64,000 nucleotides of DNA, taken from positions 1 through 64,000 of the forward strand of contig NZ_JACHEF010000006.1 in the NCBI RefSeq assembly GCF_014207355.1, in the 5' to 3' direction. Below, one piece after another: positions 26,001 through 33,798 of the stretch (the stretch's first letter is position 1; each line of letters starts with the position of its first letter). The notes beneath the pieces are model-generated. The model saw nothing but the letters and a program-made list of their open reading frames with translations, was not told the DNA's origin and ran no database searches. Both the position numbers and the translations under genes were made by a program. Origin of the DNA: Mesorhizobium sangaii. GTDB lineage: Bacteria; Pseudomonadota; Alphaproteobacteria; Rhizobiales; Rhizobiaceae.

Positions 26001-26429
26001 GATGCCGTGCATCGTGGCCGCACCCAGCAGCAGCGTTTCTTGGCGGCCGCGCAGGTGCAGGATGCGGTCGGTGAAGATGTGGCCGCGCTCGAGATCGCCG
26101 GCCAACTGCACCTCGTCGATGGCGACGAAGGCGGCGTCGGTTTCGCGCGGCATGGCCTCGACGGTGCAGACCGAATATTTGGCGCCGGGCGGCTGGATCT
26201 TCTCCTCGCCGGTGATCAGCGCGACCTTGTGGGCGCCGACCTTTTCGCAGACGCGGCCATAGACCTCACGCGCAAGCAGCCTGAGCGGCAGGCCGATGAT
26301 GCCGCTCTCGTGCGCCACCATGCGCTCGATGGCGAGATGGGTCTTGCCGGTGTTGGTCGGCCCAAGCACGGCGGTCACGTCACGGCCCGATAGGATCAGC
26401 GGCTCGGTATGTTTCGATTGGATGTTCAT
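23040..26429 (-). CDS. SUV3-like DExH RNA helicase with long disordered tail
   Basis: Protein of 1129 residues. The first half is a helicase close to the mitochondrial SUV3 group: Walker A GPTNTGKT, DExH-type box DEVQ in VAIDEVQLAGD, motif VI QIAGRAGRH. The middle holds the SUV3-like C-terminal domains. From about residue 800 the sequence becomes Ala/Glu-rich, then Lys/Arg/Gly/Pro-rich, which is probably disordered and RNA-binding. The start at 26429 (MNIQSKHTEPLILSG) leads straight into the helicase core; an upstream ATG at 26543 would add 38 residues. A role in RNA decay is likely. It is first of a helicase-S4-fdxA series. Confidence 0.88.
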   Translation of the reverse strand: MNIQSKHTEPLILSGRDVTAVLGPTNTGKTHLAIERMVAHESGIIGLPLRLLAREVYGRVCEKVGAHKVALITGEEKIQPPGAKYSVCTVEAMPRETDAAFVAIDEVQLAGDLERGHIFTDRILHLRGRQETLLLGAATMHGILQRLLKGVSVVTRPRLSHLAYAGSKKLTRLPRRTAIVAFSADEVYAIAELIRRQQGGAAVVLGALSPRTRNAQVALFQSGDVDYLIATDAIGMGLNLDLDHVAFAQNRKFDGYQYRNLTAAELGQIAGRAGRHLRDGTFGVTGQVDPLDEDLVKKIEGHDFDPVKVLQWRTAHFDFASLDALKRSIETNAPVEGLTRALPAVDAQALEHLSRDEDIRALATNAKRVALLWEACALPDYRKIAPAQHADLIASIYTDLARHGHVDENYMAEQVRRADTTEGDIDTLSHRIAQIRTWTFVSNRPGWLADQAHWQEKTREIEDRLSDALHERLTKRFVDRRTSVLMRRLRENTMPEAEISPTGTVLVEGHHVGELQGFRFTADQTAGGEDAKAVRTAAQKALAAEFEARAERFGASANGDIALGSDGTLRWIGAPIGTLVAGEDTLKPRLVLLADEQLTGPARDRVAARAERFVNFQIELLLKPLVDLKNADQIAGIGRGIAFQLVENFGLINRRDIAEEMKSLDQEGRAALRRLGVRFGAYHVFVPALIKPAPAGLVTLLWALKNDGKDKPGFGDVVHALASGRTSVVIDPAFDKTFYKLAGYRNLGRRAVRIDILERLADLIRPATNWKPGLGQRPDGAYDGQSFMVTPPMMSILGATADDMEEILKGLGYRAEPKPAVEVKARLEAQDNAAREAAAVKAAAEEAALAEQAKAAEAVAVDAAAEAPVEGSEPAAAVEATAEIPAEPVAEAAEPVAAEQPEAPAEATQEAVSEAVAEVAAEPVLTAEPEAEAEPVAAASAEPVSEAAPAAEAADEPVLVADAAAGEPAPEAEAPKPILLWRQGRFEQRPRHPGRNNRSRNGQARGRSDAPADAAGAPAAATPGERPAHEGRRDGSGKPRFDRSKFKPKPQGEGEPRREGRPQGERPDRREGRPDWKGGRPDGKGGGPDRAKGGGKPAFQPKPREERPVRFDPDSPFAKLAALRDQLKK

Positions 26430-27155
26430 CGACCTGGAAATAAGGCTTTCTGGTCTCTCGTTGTCGGGAGCGTGCCTCAAGTGGCGCGTATGACAGGCGA
26501 CACATAAGGATTTCAAGCGCGAAGCGAAAGCGGAATGTTCCACCGGAGGCTCGAAGTCGTCTGTGTCAAGCTCCAGAATGGTTGCGGATTAACAGTTGGA
26601 ACGAGTCTGGAACGAATCGGAGACGAATCAGTGACTCGACCAGATTCAGCTTTTGTTCACGGCTACATATGGATTTTGTGACCATGAGTCTCACCACATG
26701 CTGAATCAACGAACTGGCCCGTTTCATGCAAGGCGAGCTCTGCCGTTAACCTTTGCCGGCGAACGACCGGAATGCCTTGGCCGGCCTCTACCAAGATTAT
26801 GAAATTGTTGATCTTTCCTAAGCGGCGTTAAGGATTTAACGAGCGATTCCAGCTGTCATCGTTAACACTCCGCTCAAAGCCGGAACGAATCGGCGACGAA
26901 TCAGCGATCTCGAAATCTTCCCGTTTTGTTCACCCCAATATCTTGTGTTGCGAACAGCTTATCCACCGAGAATCCACAGGTTGCAAAGCCGCTTTTGCAC
27001 AGGGCAGCCGGTGGTTGTTAACCTCTGCGTGCCGGAATGGGGCAGCAGCCGGCGTGGGCAGGTCGAAGGCATAAAGCCGCCGGCGAAAGACGGACCGGTC
27101 TGCCGGCCTGTCGATCTCGCCGCTCACACCGGCACTTCTGCCGAAGTGAAATGCC
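26430..27155. other. Gene-free region with dense GANTC sites
   Basis: A 726-base gap, visibly richer in A/T than its neighbours, between the helicase start and the phaB end. It holds eleven GANTC sites in 372 bases (26603-26974), two 55-base direct repeats, several GTTAAC/TTAA motifs (26749, 26827, 26862, 27018) and a near DnaA box CTTATCCACC at 26959 followed by GAATCCACAGG. I see no coding frame. It could be a cell-cycle-methylated regulatory region or a replication-related site; this is inference. Confidence 0.6.
26610..26936. repeat. Pair of ~55-base direct repeats
   Basis: Copies at 26610-26664 and 26882-26936 share GGAACGAATCGG, one variable base, GACGAATCAG, one variable base, GA, then a less similar middle and TTTTGTTCAC. 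The offset is 272 bases. A shorter related unit (GGAACGAGTC) lies at 26598. Each copy contains two GANTC sites. Confidence 0.8.
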
Positions 27156-27881
27156 TCAGGCGAAGTATTGGCCGCCATTGGCTGAGATGGTCGAGCCGGT
27201 GATGAAGCCGGCATCTTCGGATGCGAGGAAGACGACGCAGCGCGCGATCTCTTCCGGTTCGCCGAGGCGGCCAACGGGGATCTGCGGGATGATGCGCTCG
27301 CTGAGCACCTTCTCGTCGATCGCCTTGACCATTTCGGTGGCGATATAGCCGGGGCAGATGACATTGACGGTGATGCCGGCGCGGGCCCCTTCCTGGGCGA
27401 GCGCCTTCGAAAAGCCGATGTCGCCGGCCTTGGCGGCGGAGTAATTCACCTGTCCGGCCTGGCCCTTCTGGCCGTTGATCGAGGAGATGGTGATGACGCG
27501 GCCGAACTTGCGGTCGCGCATGCCGCTCCACAGCGGATGCGTCATGTTGAAGACGCCCGACAAATTGGTGTCGATGACCTCTTTCCACTGTTCGCGCGTG
27601 ATCTTGTGGAACATGGCGTCGCGGGTGATGCCGGCATTGTTGACCAGCACCGAGACCGGACCGAGATCGGCCTCGACCTGCTTGATGCCGGCGGCGCAGG
27701 AATCGTAGTCGGCGACCGACCATTTGTAGACCGGGATGCCTGTCTCCGCCTTGAATTTCGCCGCCGCGTCGTCATTGCCGGCATAGTTGGCGGCAACCGA
27801 ATAGCCGGCGTTCTTCAATGCGATCGAGATCGCTGCGCCGATGCCGCGCGATCCGCCTGTGACGATTGCTACCTTGGTCAT
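27156..27881 (-). CDS. phaB: Acetoacetyl-CoA reductase
   Basis: NADPH-dependent short-chain dehydrogenase of 241 residues making (R)-3-hydroxybutyryl-CoA for PHB. The cofactor motif is GGSRGIG, the NNAG motif lies in VLVNNAGITRD, and the catalytic text is ISSINGQKGQAGQVNYSAAK with Ser, Tyr and Lys in place. The start at 27881 (MTKVAIVTGG) was preferred over one at 27929. It lies 93 bases after phaA in the same direction, forming the standard phaAB operon. PHB synthase is not in this window. Confidence 0.95.
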   Translation of the reverse strand: MTKVAIVTGGSRGIGAAISIALKNAGYSVAANYAGNDDAAAKFKAETGIPVYKWSVADYDSCAAGIKQVEADLGPVSVLVNNAGITRDAMFHKITREQWKEVIDTNLSGVFNMTHPLWSGMRDRKFGRVITISSINGQKGQAGQVNYSAAKAGDIGFSKALAQEGARAGITVNVICPGYIATEMVKAIDEKVLSERIIPQIPVGRLGEPEEIARCVVFLASEDAGFITGSTISANGGQYFA

Positions 27882-27974
27882 GCGTTTCCCCTTATTTGAT
27901 ATCGCCCTGTTGTCGGGCTTGGCAGGCACTGCATACCGACCGGGCGGCTCGCGCCGCCCGTTCAGGTGATATCC

Positions 27975-29153
27975 TTAGAGCGCTTCCACGCACATGGCGA
28001 CGCCCATGCCGCCGCCGATGCATAGGGTGGCGAGGCCTTTCTTGGCGCCGCGCCGGCGCATCTCGAAGACCAGCGTGTTGAAGATGCGGGCACCCGAAGC
28101 ACCGATCGGATGGCCGATGGCAATGGCGCCTCCATTGACGTTGACGATCGAGGGGTCCCAGCCCATGTCCTTGTTGACGGCACAAGCCTGGGCGGCAAAG
28201 GCCTCGTTGGCCTCGATCAGGTCGAGATCGCCGACCGACCAGCCGGCCTTTTCCAATGCCTTGCGCGAGGCCGGTATCGGACCGGTGCCCATGATCTGCG
28301 GGTCGACGCCGGCGGTTGCCCAGGACACGATGCGCGCCAGCGGGGTTATGCCGCGTCTCGCCGCTTCCGCTTCGCTCATCAGCACCGCACCGGCGGCGCC
28401 GTCATTGATGCCGGAGGCGTTGGCGGCGGTCACCGTGCCATCCTTGTCGAAAGCCGGCTTCAGCTTGGTCATGGCGTCGAGCGTGGCGCCGTGGCGGATG
28501 TACTCGTCCTGGTCGACGATGGTGTCGCCCTTCCTGCCCTTGATGGTGACGGCGACGATCTCGTCCTTGAACTTGCCGGCCTTCTGCGCCGCCTCGGCCT
28601 TGTTTTGCGAGGCGAGTGCGAACTGGTCCTGATCGTCGCGGGTGATCTGGAATTGACGAGCGACGTTTTCGGCGGTGTTGCCCATGTGGTAACCGTTGAA
28701 GGCATCCCACAGTCCGTCCTTAATCATGGTGTCGATCAGCTTGAAGTCGCCCATCTTGACGCCGGCGCGCAGGTGCTGGGCATGCGCCGAAAGCGACATC
28801 GATTCCTGTCCGCCGGCTATGACCACCTTGGCATCGCCGGTGGCGATCTGCTGCATGCCGAGCGCAATGGCGCGCAGGCCCGAGCCACAAACCTGATTGA
28901 GGCCCCAGGCCGTAGTTTCCTTGGGCAGGCCGGCATTGATCGACGCCTGGCGGGCCGGGTTCTGACCCTGGGCGGCGGTCAGCACCTGGCCGAGGATGAC
29001 CTCGTCGACCTCGCCTGGTTCGACGCCGGCACGCGACAGCAGTTCCTTGATGACGATAGCCCCGAGTTCATGCGCCGGGGTGGTGGCGAAAGCGCCGTTG
29101 AAGGACCCGACCGGCGTACGCGCCGCACTGGCAATGACGATGGAAGCGGACAT
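27975..29153 (-). CDS. phaA: Acetyl-CoA acetyltransferase
   Basis: Beta-ketothiolase of 392 residues that condenses two acetyl-CoA to acetoacetyl-CoA, the first step of PHB synthesis, and also runs in reverse. Active-site marks are the nucleophile cysteine in NQVCGSGLRA, the histidine in GHPIGASGAR and the second cysteine in CIGGGMG. It is first of phaAB and divergent from phaR, whose product probably represses it through TGC-rich sites in the shared upstream region. Confidence 0.95.
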   Translation of the reverse strand: MSASIVIASAARTPVGSFNGAFATTPAHELGAIVIKELLSRAGVEPGEVDEVILGQVLTAAQGQNPARQASINAGLPKETTAWGLNQVCGSGLRAIALGMQQIATGDAKVVIAGGQESMSLSAHAQHLRAGVKMGDFKLIDTMIKDGLWDAFNGYHMGNTAENVARQFQITRDDQDQFALASQNKAEAAQKAGKFKDEIVAVTIKGRKGDTIVDQDEYIRHGATLDAMTKLKPAFDKDGTVTAANASGINDGAAGAVLMSEAEAARRGITPLARIVSWATAGVDPQIMGTGPIPASRKALEKAGWSVGDLDLIEANEAFAAQACAVNKDMGWDPSIVNVNGGAIAIGHPIGASGARIFNTLVFEMRRRGAKKGLATLCIGGGMGVAMCVEAL

Positions 29154-29294
29154 TTTCTTCTCCAGACTTCAAGGTGTTGTTCTGTCGTTGAGGACTTTTC
29201 TTGCCCTTTCCAGAACCCAAGTCAAACCGGAAATGGGCATGGCGCCTATGCGCGGCAAGCACATCGCGCCGTGCCATGGCTGCACTCCATCCAT

Positions 29295-29355
29295 TGCTGC
29301 GCAGCATATTTTGCCCGCTATGCAGCATTTAATGATGCCGCAGTGCACAAACTGC
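29295..29355. promoter_or_regulatory. Probable PhaR operator region
   Basis: The phaA/phaR intergenic region holds TGCTGCGCAGCA (29295-29306, a perfect palindrome), TGCAGCA (29321-29327) and GCAGT-N6-ACTGC (29340-29355). TGC/GCA-rich sites are the known type of target for PhaR repressors. The remaining part of the 296-base gap (29154-29449) shows no gene. Confidence 0.55.
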
Positions 29356-29449
29356 TTGGAATTGTGAGGCTTTTGCGCATATCCTCAAAAAAGGCACAAT
29401 CGTTACCGGCGGCTTACTGGGGGGCGCCGGTGTCCCCGGGAGGATGCAG

Positions 29450-30058
29450 ATGGCCGCTAAAGACGATCCGATCATCATCAAGAAATACGCCAATCGCCGC
29501 CTCTACAACACCGGCACCAGCACCTATGTGACGCTCGAGGACCTCGCCGAGATGGTCAAGAAGGGCGAGGAGTTCACCGTCCAGGACGCCAAGACCGGTG
29601 ACGACATCACCCATCCGGTGCTGACCCAGATCATCTTCGAACTCGAGAACAAGGATGGGCAGAACATGCTGCCGATCCCGTTCCTGCGCCAGCTGATCGC
29701 CTATTACGGCGACCAGATGCAGATGATCGTGCCGAGCTTCCTCGAACAGTCGATGCTCGCCTTCTCCAAGGAGCAGGAACGCTTTCGCGAGCAGATGAAG
29801 GGTGCGCTCGGCAAGTCGCCTCTGGACATGATGAAGATCACCACGCCGATCAAGGCGCTGGAGGAGCAGACGCGCCGCAACATGGAAATGTTCCAGAATG
29901 CGATGCGGCTCTTCACGCCCTTCCCGCCGGCGGGTACCGCGCCGGCCGCAGCCCCGGCCGAGCCGGCCAGGAAGGAAACATCGGAAAAGCCTGACGACCT
30001 TCAGGATCTGAAGGACCAGATCGCGGCCATGCAGCGCAAGCTCGACACGATGTCGTGA
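29450..30058 (+). CDS. phaR: Polyhydroxyalkanoate synthesis repressor
   Basis: DNA- and PHB-binding regulator of 202 residues (also called AniA). The N-terminal domain IIIKKYANRRLYNTGTSTYV is the highly conserved PHB/PHA accumulation regulator DNA-binding part; the middle PFLRQLIAYYGDQMQMIVPS binds polymer in the family; a Pro/Ala stretch and a C-terminal coiled coil (LKDQIAAMQRKLDTMS) follow. I chose the ATG at 29450 because GGGAGG is 7-8 bases upstream of it and too close to the ATG at 29444. It is divergent from phaAB. Confidence 0.93.
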   Translation: MAAKDDPIIIKKYANRRLYNTGTSTYVTLEDLAEMVKKGEEFTVQDAKTGDDITHPVLTQIIFELENKDGQNMLPIPFLRQLIAYYGDQMQMIVPSFLEQSMLAFSKEQERFREQMKGALGKSPLDMMKITTPIKALEEQTRRNMEMFQNAMRLFTPFPPAGTAPAAAPAEPARKETSEKPDDLQDLKDQIAAMQRKLDTMS

Positions 30059-30097
30059 GCGGTTCCGATCGCAAGATCCGCTAGCTGGCGCATAGGG

Positions 30098-31240
30098 CTA
30101 TCGCGGCAGCAATCCCTCATAGCGGCCGCGTGGCCTGATGACACTTCCACTTGTTACCTGTTCGATCGTGTGCGCCGCCCAGCCGACGCTGCGTGCCAGC
30201 GCGAACAAGCGGAACGGTGCATCGCGCGGCAAGCCAAGGCCGCGTGTCAGTACGGCCAAAGCGAAGTCGATGTTCGGGCGTGCGCCGGTCGCGGCAAGGG
30301 CCGCATCGCGCAGCGATTGAGAGAGATCATCGATGTCGATCACGCTCAGCAATGCCGCCGCGCGGGGATCGCCGTCAGGATAGAGCGGATGGCCGAAGCT
30401 CGGCAGCGGCCGGTCATGGCTGAGCCAGCGTCGGGTCGCCGCCTCGGCGCCGTGCCGCCCCGCATCTTCAGCCAGTTGCATCACCGCTTCGCCGGCGCCG
30501 CCATGACGTGGCCCCGACAGCGTCGCCAACCCGGCGAGCAGGCAAGCAGCCATCGGCGCTCCGGTCGAGGCCGTGACACGGGCGGCGAAGGTCGACGCGT
30601 TGAGTTCGTGGTCGGCGAGCAGGACGAGCGCGCGGCGGATCGCATCGGCTCCCGCTGCATCCACCGACCAGTCCCGCGCCAATCGCCAATGAACTGGATC
30701 CGGTCCCGCCGATGCGCCCAAGGCGCTGGCCAACACGCCGACCGCGTGCGCGGCATCGGCATGCAGCGAGGTGGCGCTGCGCCCGAGTGAAGGCCGCCCC
30801 TGGCCGGCAAGCACGGCAAGTTGCGCAAAGGCCGAGGCCCGGCCGGGTTGGTGGGCCGCATCCGGCGTCGGCGCTCGAAAGGCCACCGGTTCAGGCAGCG
30901 CCCAGAGCACAGCGGCTGTTTCTTCCAGCGTGGCACTCGCTGAAAGCGCAACGGCGTCCTGGCCACGATAGACAAGATGACCGTGCAAGACGGTCGAGAT
31001 CGAGGTGACGATCGAGGGTTCGCCCCAGGCAATGGCGCTTTCGGCGATGGCCGACGGGCTGCGTCCGCGCGCTCTTCGCGTTGCCATCGCCGCTATGTCG
31101 TCGGCACGATACTGGCTGCGGCGCGGATCGGCGCGGTCCGGTTGCATGCCGATGCGACCGCGGCTGACATAGGCGTAGAGCGTCTGGGGCCGCACCTTGA
31201 GCCTTTCCAGCGCCTCTTCCCGCGACAACCACTCGGACAT
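30098..31240 (-). CDS. Citrate synthase homologue with N-terminal helix-turn-helix
   Basis: A 380-residue fusion. Residues 1-60 (LSREEALERLKVRPQTLYAY and the RRSQYRADDI element) form a MerR/excisionase-like winged helix-turn-helix. From about residue 70 it is a citrate synthase: catalytic histidines in GPRHGGAGE and SFGHPLYPDGDPR and the aspartate in RPNIDFALAVL are all present, although GHPLY replaces the usual GHRVY, losing an arginine near the substrate. It diverges from a plain citrate synthase homologue 92 bases away. It could be a metabolite-sensing regulator, an enzyme, or both. This domain architecture occurs in other proteobacteria but its function is not established to my knowledge. 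Confidence 0.85.
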   Translation of the reverse strand: MSEWLSREEALERLKVRPQTLYAYVSRGRIGMQPDRADPRRSQYRADDIAAMATRRARGRSPSAIAESAIAWGEPSIVTSISTVLHGHLVYRGQDAVALSASATLEETAAVLWALPEPVAFRAPTPDAAHQPGRASAFAQLAVLAGQGRPSLGRSATSLHADAAHAVGVLASALGASAGPDPVHWRLARDWSVDAAGADAIRRALVLLADHELNASTFAARVTASTGAPMAACLLAGLATLSGPRHGGAGEAVMQLAEDAGRHGAEAATRRWLSHDRPLPSFGHPLYPDGDPRAAALLSVIDIDDLSQSLRDAALAATGARPNIDFALAVLTRGLGLPRDAPFRLFALARSVGWAAHTIEQVTSGSVIRPRGRYEGLLPR

Positions 31241-31253
31241 ATCGAACTCTGAT

Positions 31254-31280
31254 ATTGATTATATTGATCAAGATTGATCA
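31254..31280. promoter_or_regulatory. Three phased ATTGAT repeats, candidate operator
   Basis: ATTGAT occurs at 31254, 31263 and 31273, spaced 9 and 10 bases, roughly one helical turn, so all face the same side of the DNA. The last two extend to TGATCA palindromes. The array begins 14 bases upstream of the HTH-citrate synthase start, in the 92-base region shared with the divergent gene. Binding by the fusion protein is inference. Confidence 0.55.
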
Positions 31281-31332
31281 GCAGAATGCCTAGCCTTATC
31301 TCTGATACGGAAATGGATCAAGGAGGCAGGCT

Positions 31333-32421
31333 ATGGCGAATGGGCTCGACGACGTTGTGGCGGCTGAAACCGTCCTCTCTGACGTGGATGGTCTCGGCGG
31401 CAATCTGACCATCCGCGGCCATTCGCTGCGGGAACTGGCCGGACGCTGGAGCTACGCGCAGGTGGTCGGCCTGCTGCTCGATGGCTTCTTCGAAGACCTT
31501 CCCGGCGATGCCGAACTGGCGCGAGCGCTGGGCCAGGCCCGCGCAGAAGTGTTCGAGCGGCTTTTGCCCTCACTGCCCTTGCTGACTCCGCTAGATGTCT
31601 ACAGCGCCATGCGCGCCGGCATGGCGCTTCTGCCGGACAGCGAGACTTTTCCGGACGCGCTGCGGCTGGTTGCGGCGCCCGCGGTGCTGACGCCGGCCCT
31701 GCTTCGCCTGCGGCGCGGCGAGGCGCCCGTCGCGCCGGACAGCCTGGCCGATCATGCTGCCGACATGTTGAGGATGCTCAGCGGTCGTGCCGCCTCGCCG
31801 GCGCAGGCGAAGGCGCTCGACACCTACTTGGTGACCGTCTGCGATCATGGCCTCAATGCCTCGACCTTCGCCACCCGCGTGGTCGCGTCGACACAAGCCG
31901 GCCTGACGTCGTCCGTGCTGGCCGGGCTCGGCGCGCTCAAGGGGCCGTTGCATGGCGGCGCGCCCGGTCCGGTGATCGAGATGCTGGATGCGATCGAGGC
32001 GCATGGCGATGCCGTCGGCTGGCTGCGCGACGAGGTCGCGCATGGCGAGCGCATAATGGGCTTCGGCCATCGCATCTACCGCGTGCGCGATCCGCGTGCC
32101 GACGTGCTGAAGGCGGTCGTGCGGCAACTCGGCGGCGAGGGCGAAACCGGTCGCAGGCTGGCCTTTGCAGAGACTGTGGAGCAAGCCGCGCTTGACGTGC
32201 TGCGGATCGCCAAGCCGTCGCGCTCGCTGCAGACCAATGTCGAGTTCTACACCGCGCTGCTGTTGGAGGCGGCGGGTTTCCCCAAGGAGGCATTCAGCAA
32301 CGTCTTCGCCGCCGGGCGTGTCGCCGGCTGGATTGCGCACGCCCGTGAACAGCAGACGACCGGACGGCTGATCCGGCCGCAGTCGCGCTATGTCGGGCCG
32401 GTGCCGGACCTCGTTGCCTGA
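31333..32421 (+). CDS. Citrate synthase homologue
   Basis: Protein of 362 residues of the short bacterial citrate/methylcitrate synthase type. It has DHGLNASTFATRVVAS, the first catalytic histidine in GPLHGGAPG and the second in GFGHRIYRVRDPR. The third catalytic position reads TNVEFYTALLL, with glutamate where aspartate is usual in NVDFY. This may mark a subclass or reduce activity. The start follows AAGGAGG. It diverges from the HTH-citrate synthase fusion and shares its upstream region. It is probably not the main TCA enzyme, which in rhizobia is a longer protein; the substrate could be propionyl-CoA or another acyl-CoA. Confidence 0.85.
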   Translation: MANGLDDVVAAETVLSDVDGLGGNLTIRGHSLRELAGRWSYAQVVGLLLDGFFEDLPGDAELARALGQARAEVFERLLPSLPLLTPLDVYSAMRAGMALLPDSETFPDALRLVAAPAVLTPALLRLRRGEAPVAPDSLADHAADMLRMLSGRAASPAQAKALDTYLVTVCDHGLNASTFATRVVASTQAGLTSSVLAGLGALKGPLHGGAPGPVIEMLDAIEAHGDAVGWLRDEVAHGERIMGFGHRIYRVRDPRADVLKAVVRQLGGEGETGRRLAFAETVEQAALDVLRIAKPSRSLQTNVEFYTALLLEAAGFPKEAFSNVFAAGRVAGWIAHAREQQTTGRLIRPQSRYVGPVPDLVA

Positions 32422-32635
32422 GGCTGTCTGCCCGTTTCGATGGATGCCGCCTCTCCGCTCCGAAGCGGTGAGGCGGTTCTTCATGACCGAAATTTCATGT
32501 GATCACGCGACCGTGTTCGTGTTCTTGCCTTCGTCAGGACTTATATGCTGCACCGCAACATAGGTCCGCTGTAACCGAACCGTTCCGATCCCCGGGCGTG
32601 ATGAGGCTTGCAGCATCCAAAACGACAGGAACGCC

Positions 32636-33766
32636 ATGACGAAAAACGGCAAGGCGGAGGAAACTAAGAAGATCAACATCGCGCTTCAGGGCGGCGGCTC
32701 GCACGGGGCCTTTTCCTGGGGCGTGCTCGACCGGCTGCTGGAGGATGGCAGGCTGGAGATCGCGGCAGTGTCGGGGACCAGCGCCGGAGCCATGAACGCA
32801 GTGGCGCTGGCCGATGGTTTCGTGCGTGGCGGCGTCGAGGGAGCGCGGCAAAAGCTCGATGATTTCTGGCGCGCGGTGGCGGCAAAGGGCCGGTTCAGCC
32901 CGGTGCAGCGCATGCCGTGGGATGTCGCCTGGGGCAATTGGTCGATCGAGAACACGCCAGGCTATGTTTTCTTCGACACCATGTCGCGGGTGTTTTCGCC
33001 CTATGTCGCCAACCCGCTCGGCCTCAACCCGCTGCGTGACGTCGTGCAGAAGGAGATTAACTTCGCCAATGTGCGCGCTTGCAGGTCGATGGAACTGTTC
33101 ATTTCGGCGACCAATGTCGAAACCGGGCAGTTGCGCGTCTTTTCCGACGGCGAGATCGACCTCGACACGGTGATGGCCTCGGCCTGCCTGCCGCAACTGT
33201 TCCGCGCCGTCGAGATCAAGGGCGTGCCCTATTGGGATGGTGGCTATGGCGGCAATCCTGCGCTTTATCCGTTCTTCAAGACTGCGGCGACCGAAGACGT
33301 GCTTCTGGTGCAGATCAATCCGGTGGTGCGGGAAGGAACGCCGAGGAGCGCCAACGAGATCCAGAACCGCATCGACGAGATCACCTTCAACGCCGGGCTG
33401 TTGCGCGAATTCCGCTCGATCGCCTTCATCAAGGAATTGATCGCCGCCGGCCGCCTGCCGCATGGCGAATACCGCGACATCCGCATGCACCGCATCGATG
33501 CCGACGAGGCGTTCAAGGACCTGTCGGCGTCATCGAAGGTCAATGCCGAATGGGCGTTCCTGAGCTATATGCGCGATCTCGGCCGCTCCGCCGCCAGCGA
33601 CTGGCTGGAGGAGAATTACGATGCTGTCGGCAAGCGCCCGACGCTCGACCTGTCAGGCGAACTCGATGACGGCTTCAAGCCGGTGCGTGGTCCCGCACCT
33701 GGCCGGCGGGTCAAGGAATTCCTCGCGGTACGCAAGAACCCGGAGGTAGAGCGTCGTCGCGCCTGA
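32636..33766 (+). CDS. Patatin-like phospholipase
   Basis: Protein of 376 residues with the patatin fold. The oxyanion-hole text is GGGSHGAFSWG, the nucleophile elbow GTSAG and the catalytic aspartate DGGYGG, giving a Ser-Asp dyad lipid acyl hydrolase. No signal peptide is seen; the N-terminus is basic (MTKNGKAEETKK). It lies near the PHB locus, and some patatin-like proteins act at PHB granules or membranes, so a link is possible but unproven. It appears monocistronic, with a 214-base gap before it that holds no visible gene. Confidence 0.88.
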   Translation: MTKNGKAEETKKINIALQGGGSHGAFSWGVLDRLLEDGRLEIAAVSGTSAGAMNAVALADGFVRGGVEGARQKLDDFWRAVAAKGRFSPVQRMPWDVAWGNWSIENTPGYVFFDTMSRVFSPYVANPLGLNPLRDVVQKEINFANVRACRSMELFISATNVETGQLRVFSDGEIDLDTVMASACLPQLFRAVEIKGVPYWDGGYGGNPALYPFFKTAATEDVLLVQINPVVREGTPRSANEIQNRIDEITFNAGLLREFRSIAFIKELIAAGRLPHGEYRDIRMHRIDADEAFKDLSASSKVNAEWAFLSYMRDLGRSAASDWLEENYDAVGKRPTLDLSGELDDGFKPVRGPAPGRRVKEFLAVRKNPEVERRRA

Positions 33767-33798
33767 CCCGAATCCCGATACAGCTTGGCTTTTTGGCT

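Noticed and set aside
22551..26393. Very long open frame (about 1280 codons) on the plus strand
   Set aside because: It is antisense to the SUV3-like helicase and S4 genes, reads as Arg/Gly/Leu-rich text with no domains, and arises from high GC in the codon-third positions of the real genes.
26430..27155. Chromosomal origin of replication
   Set aside because: The usual neighbours of rhizobial oriC (hemE and the parA/gid cluster) are absent and only one near-consensus DnaA box is seen. Kept only as a possibility in the findings.
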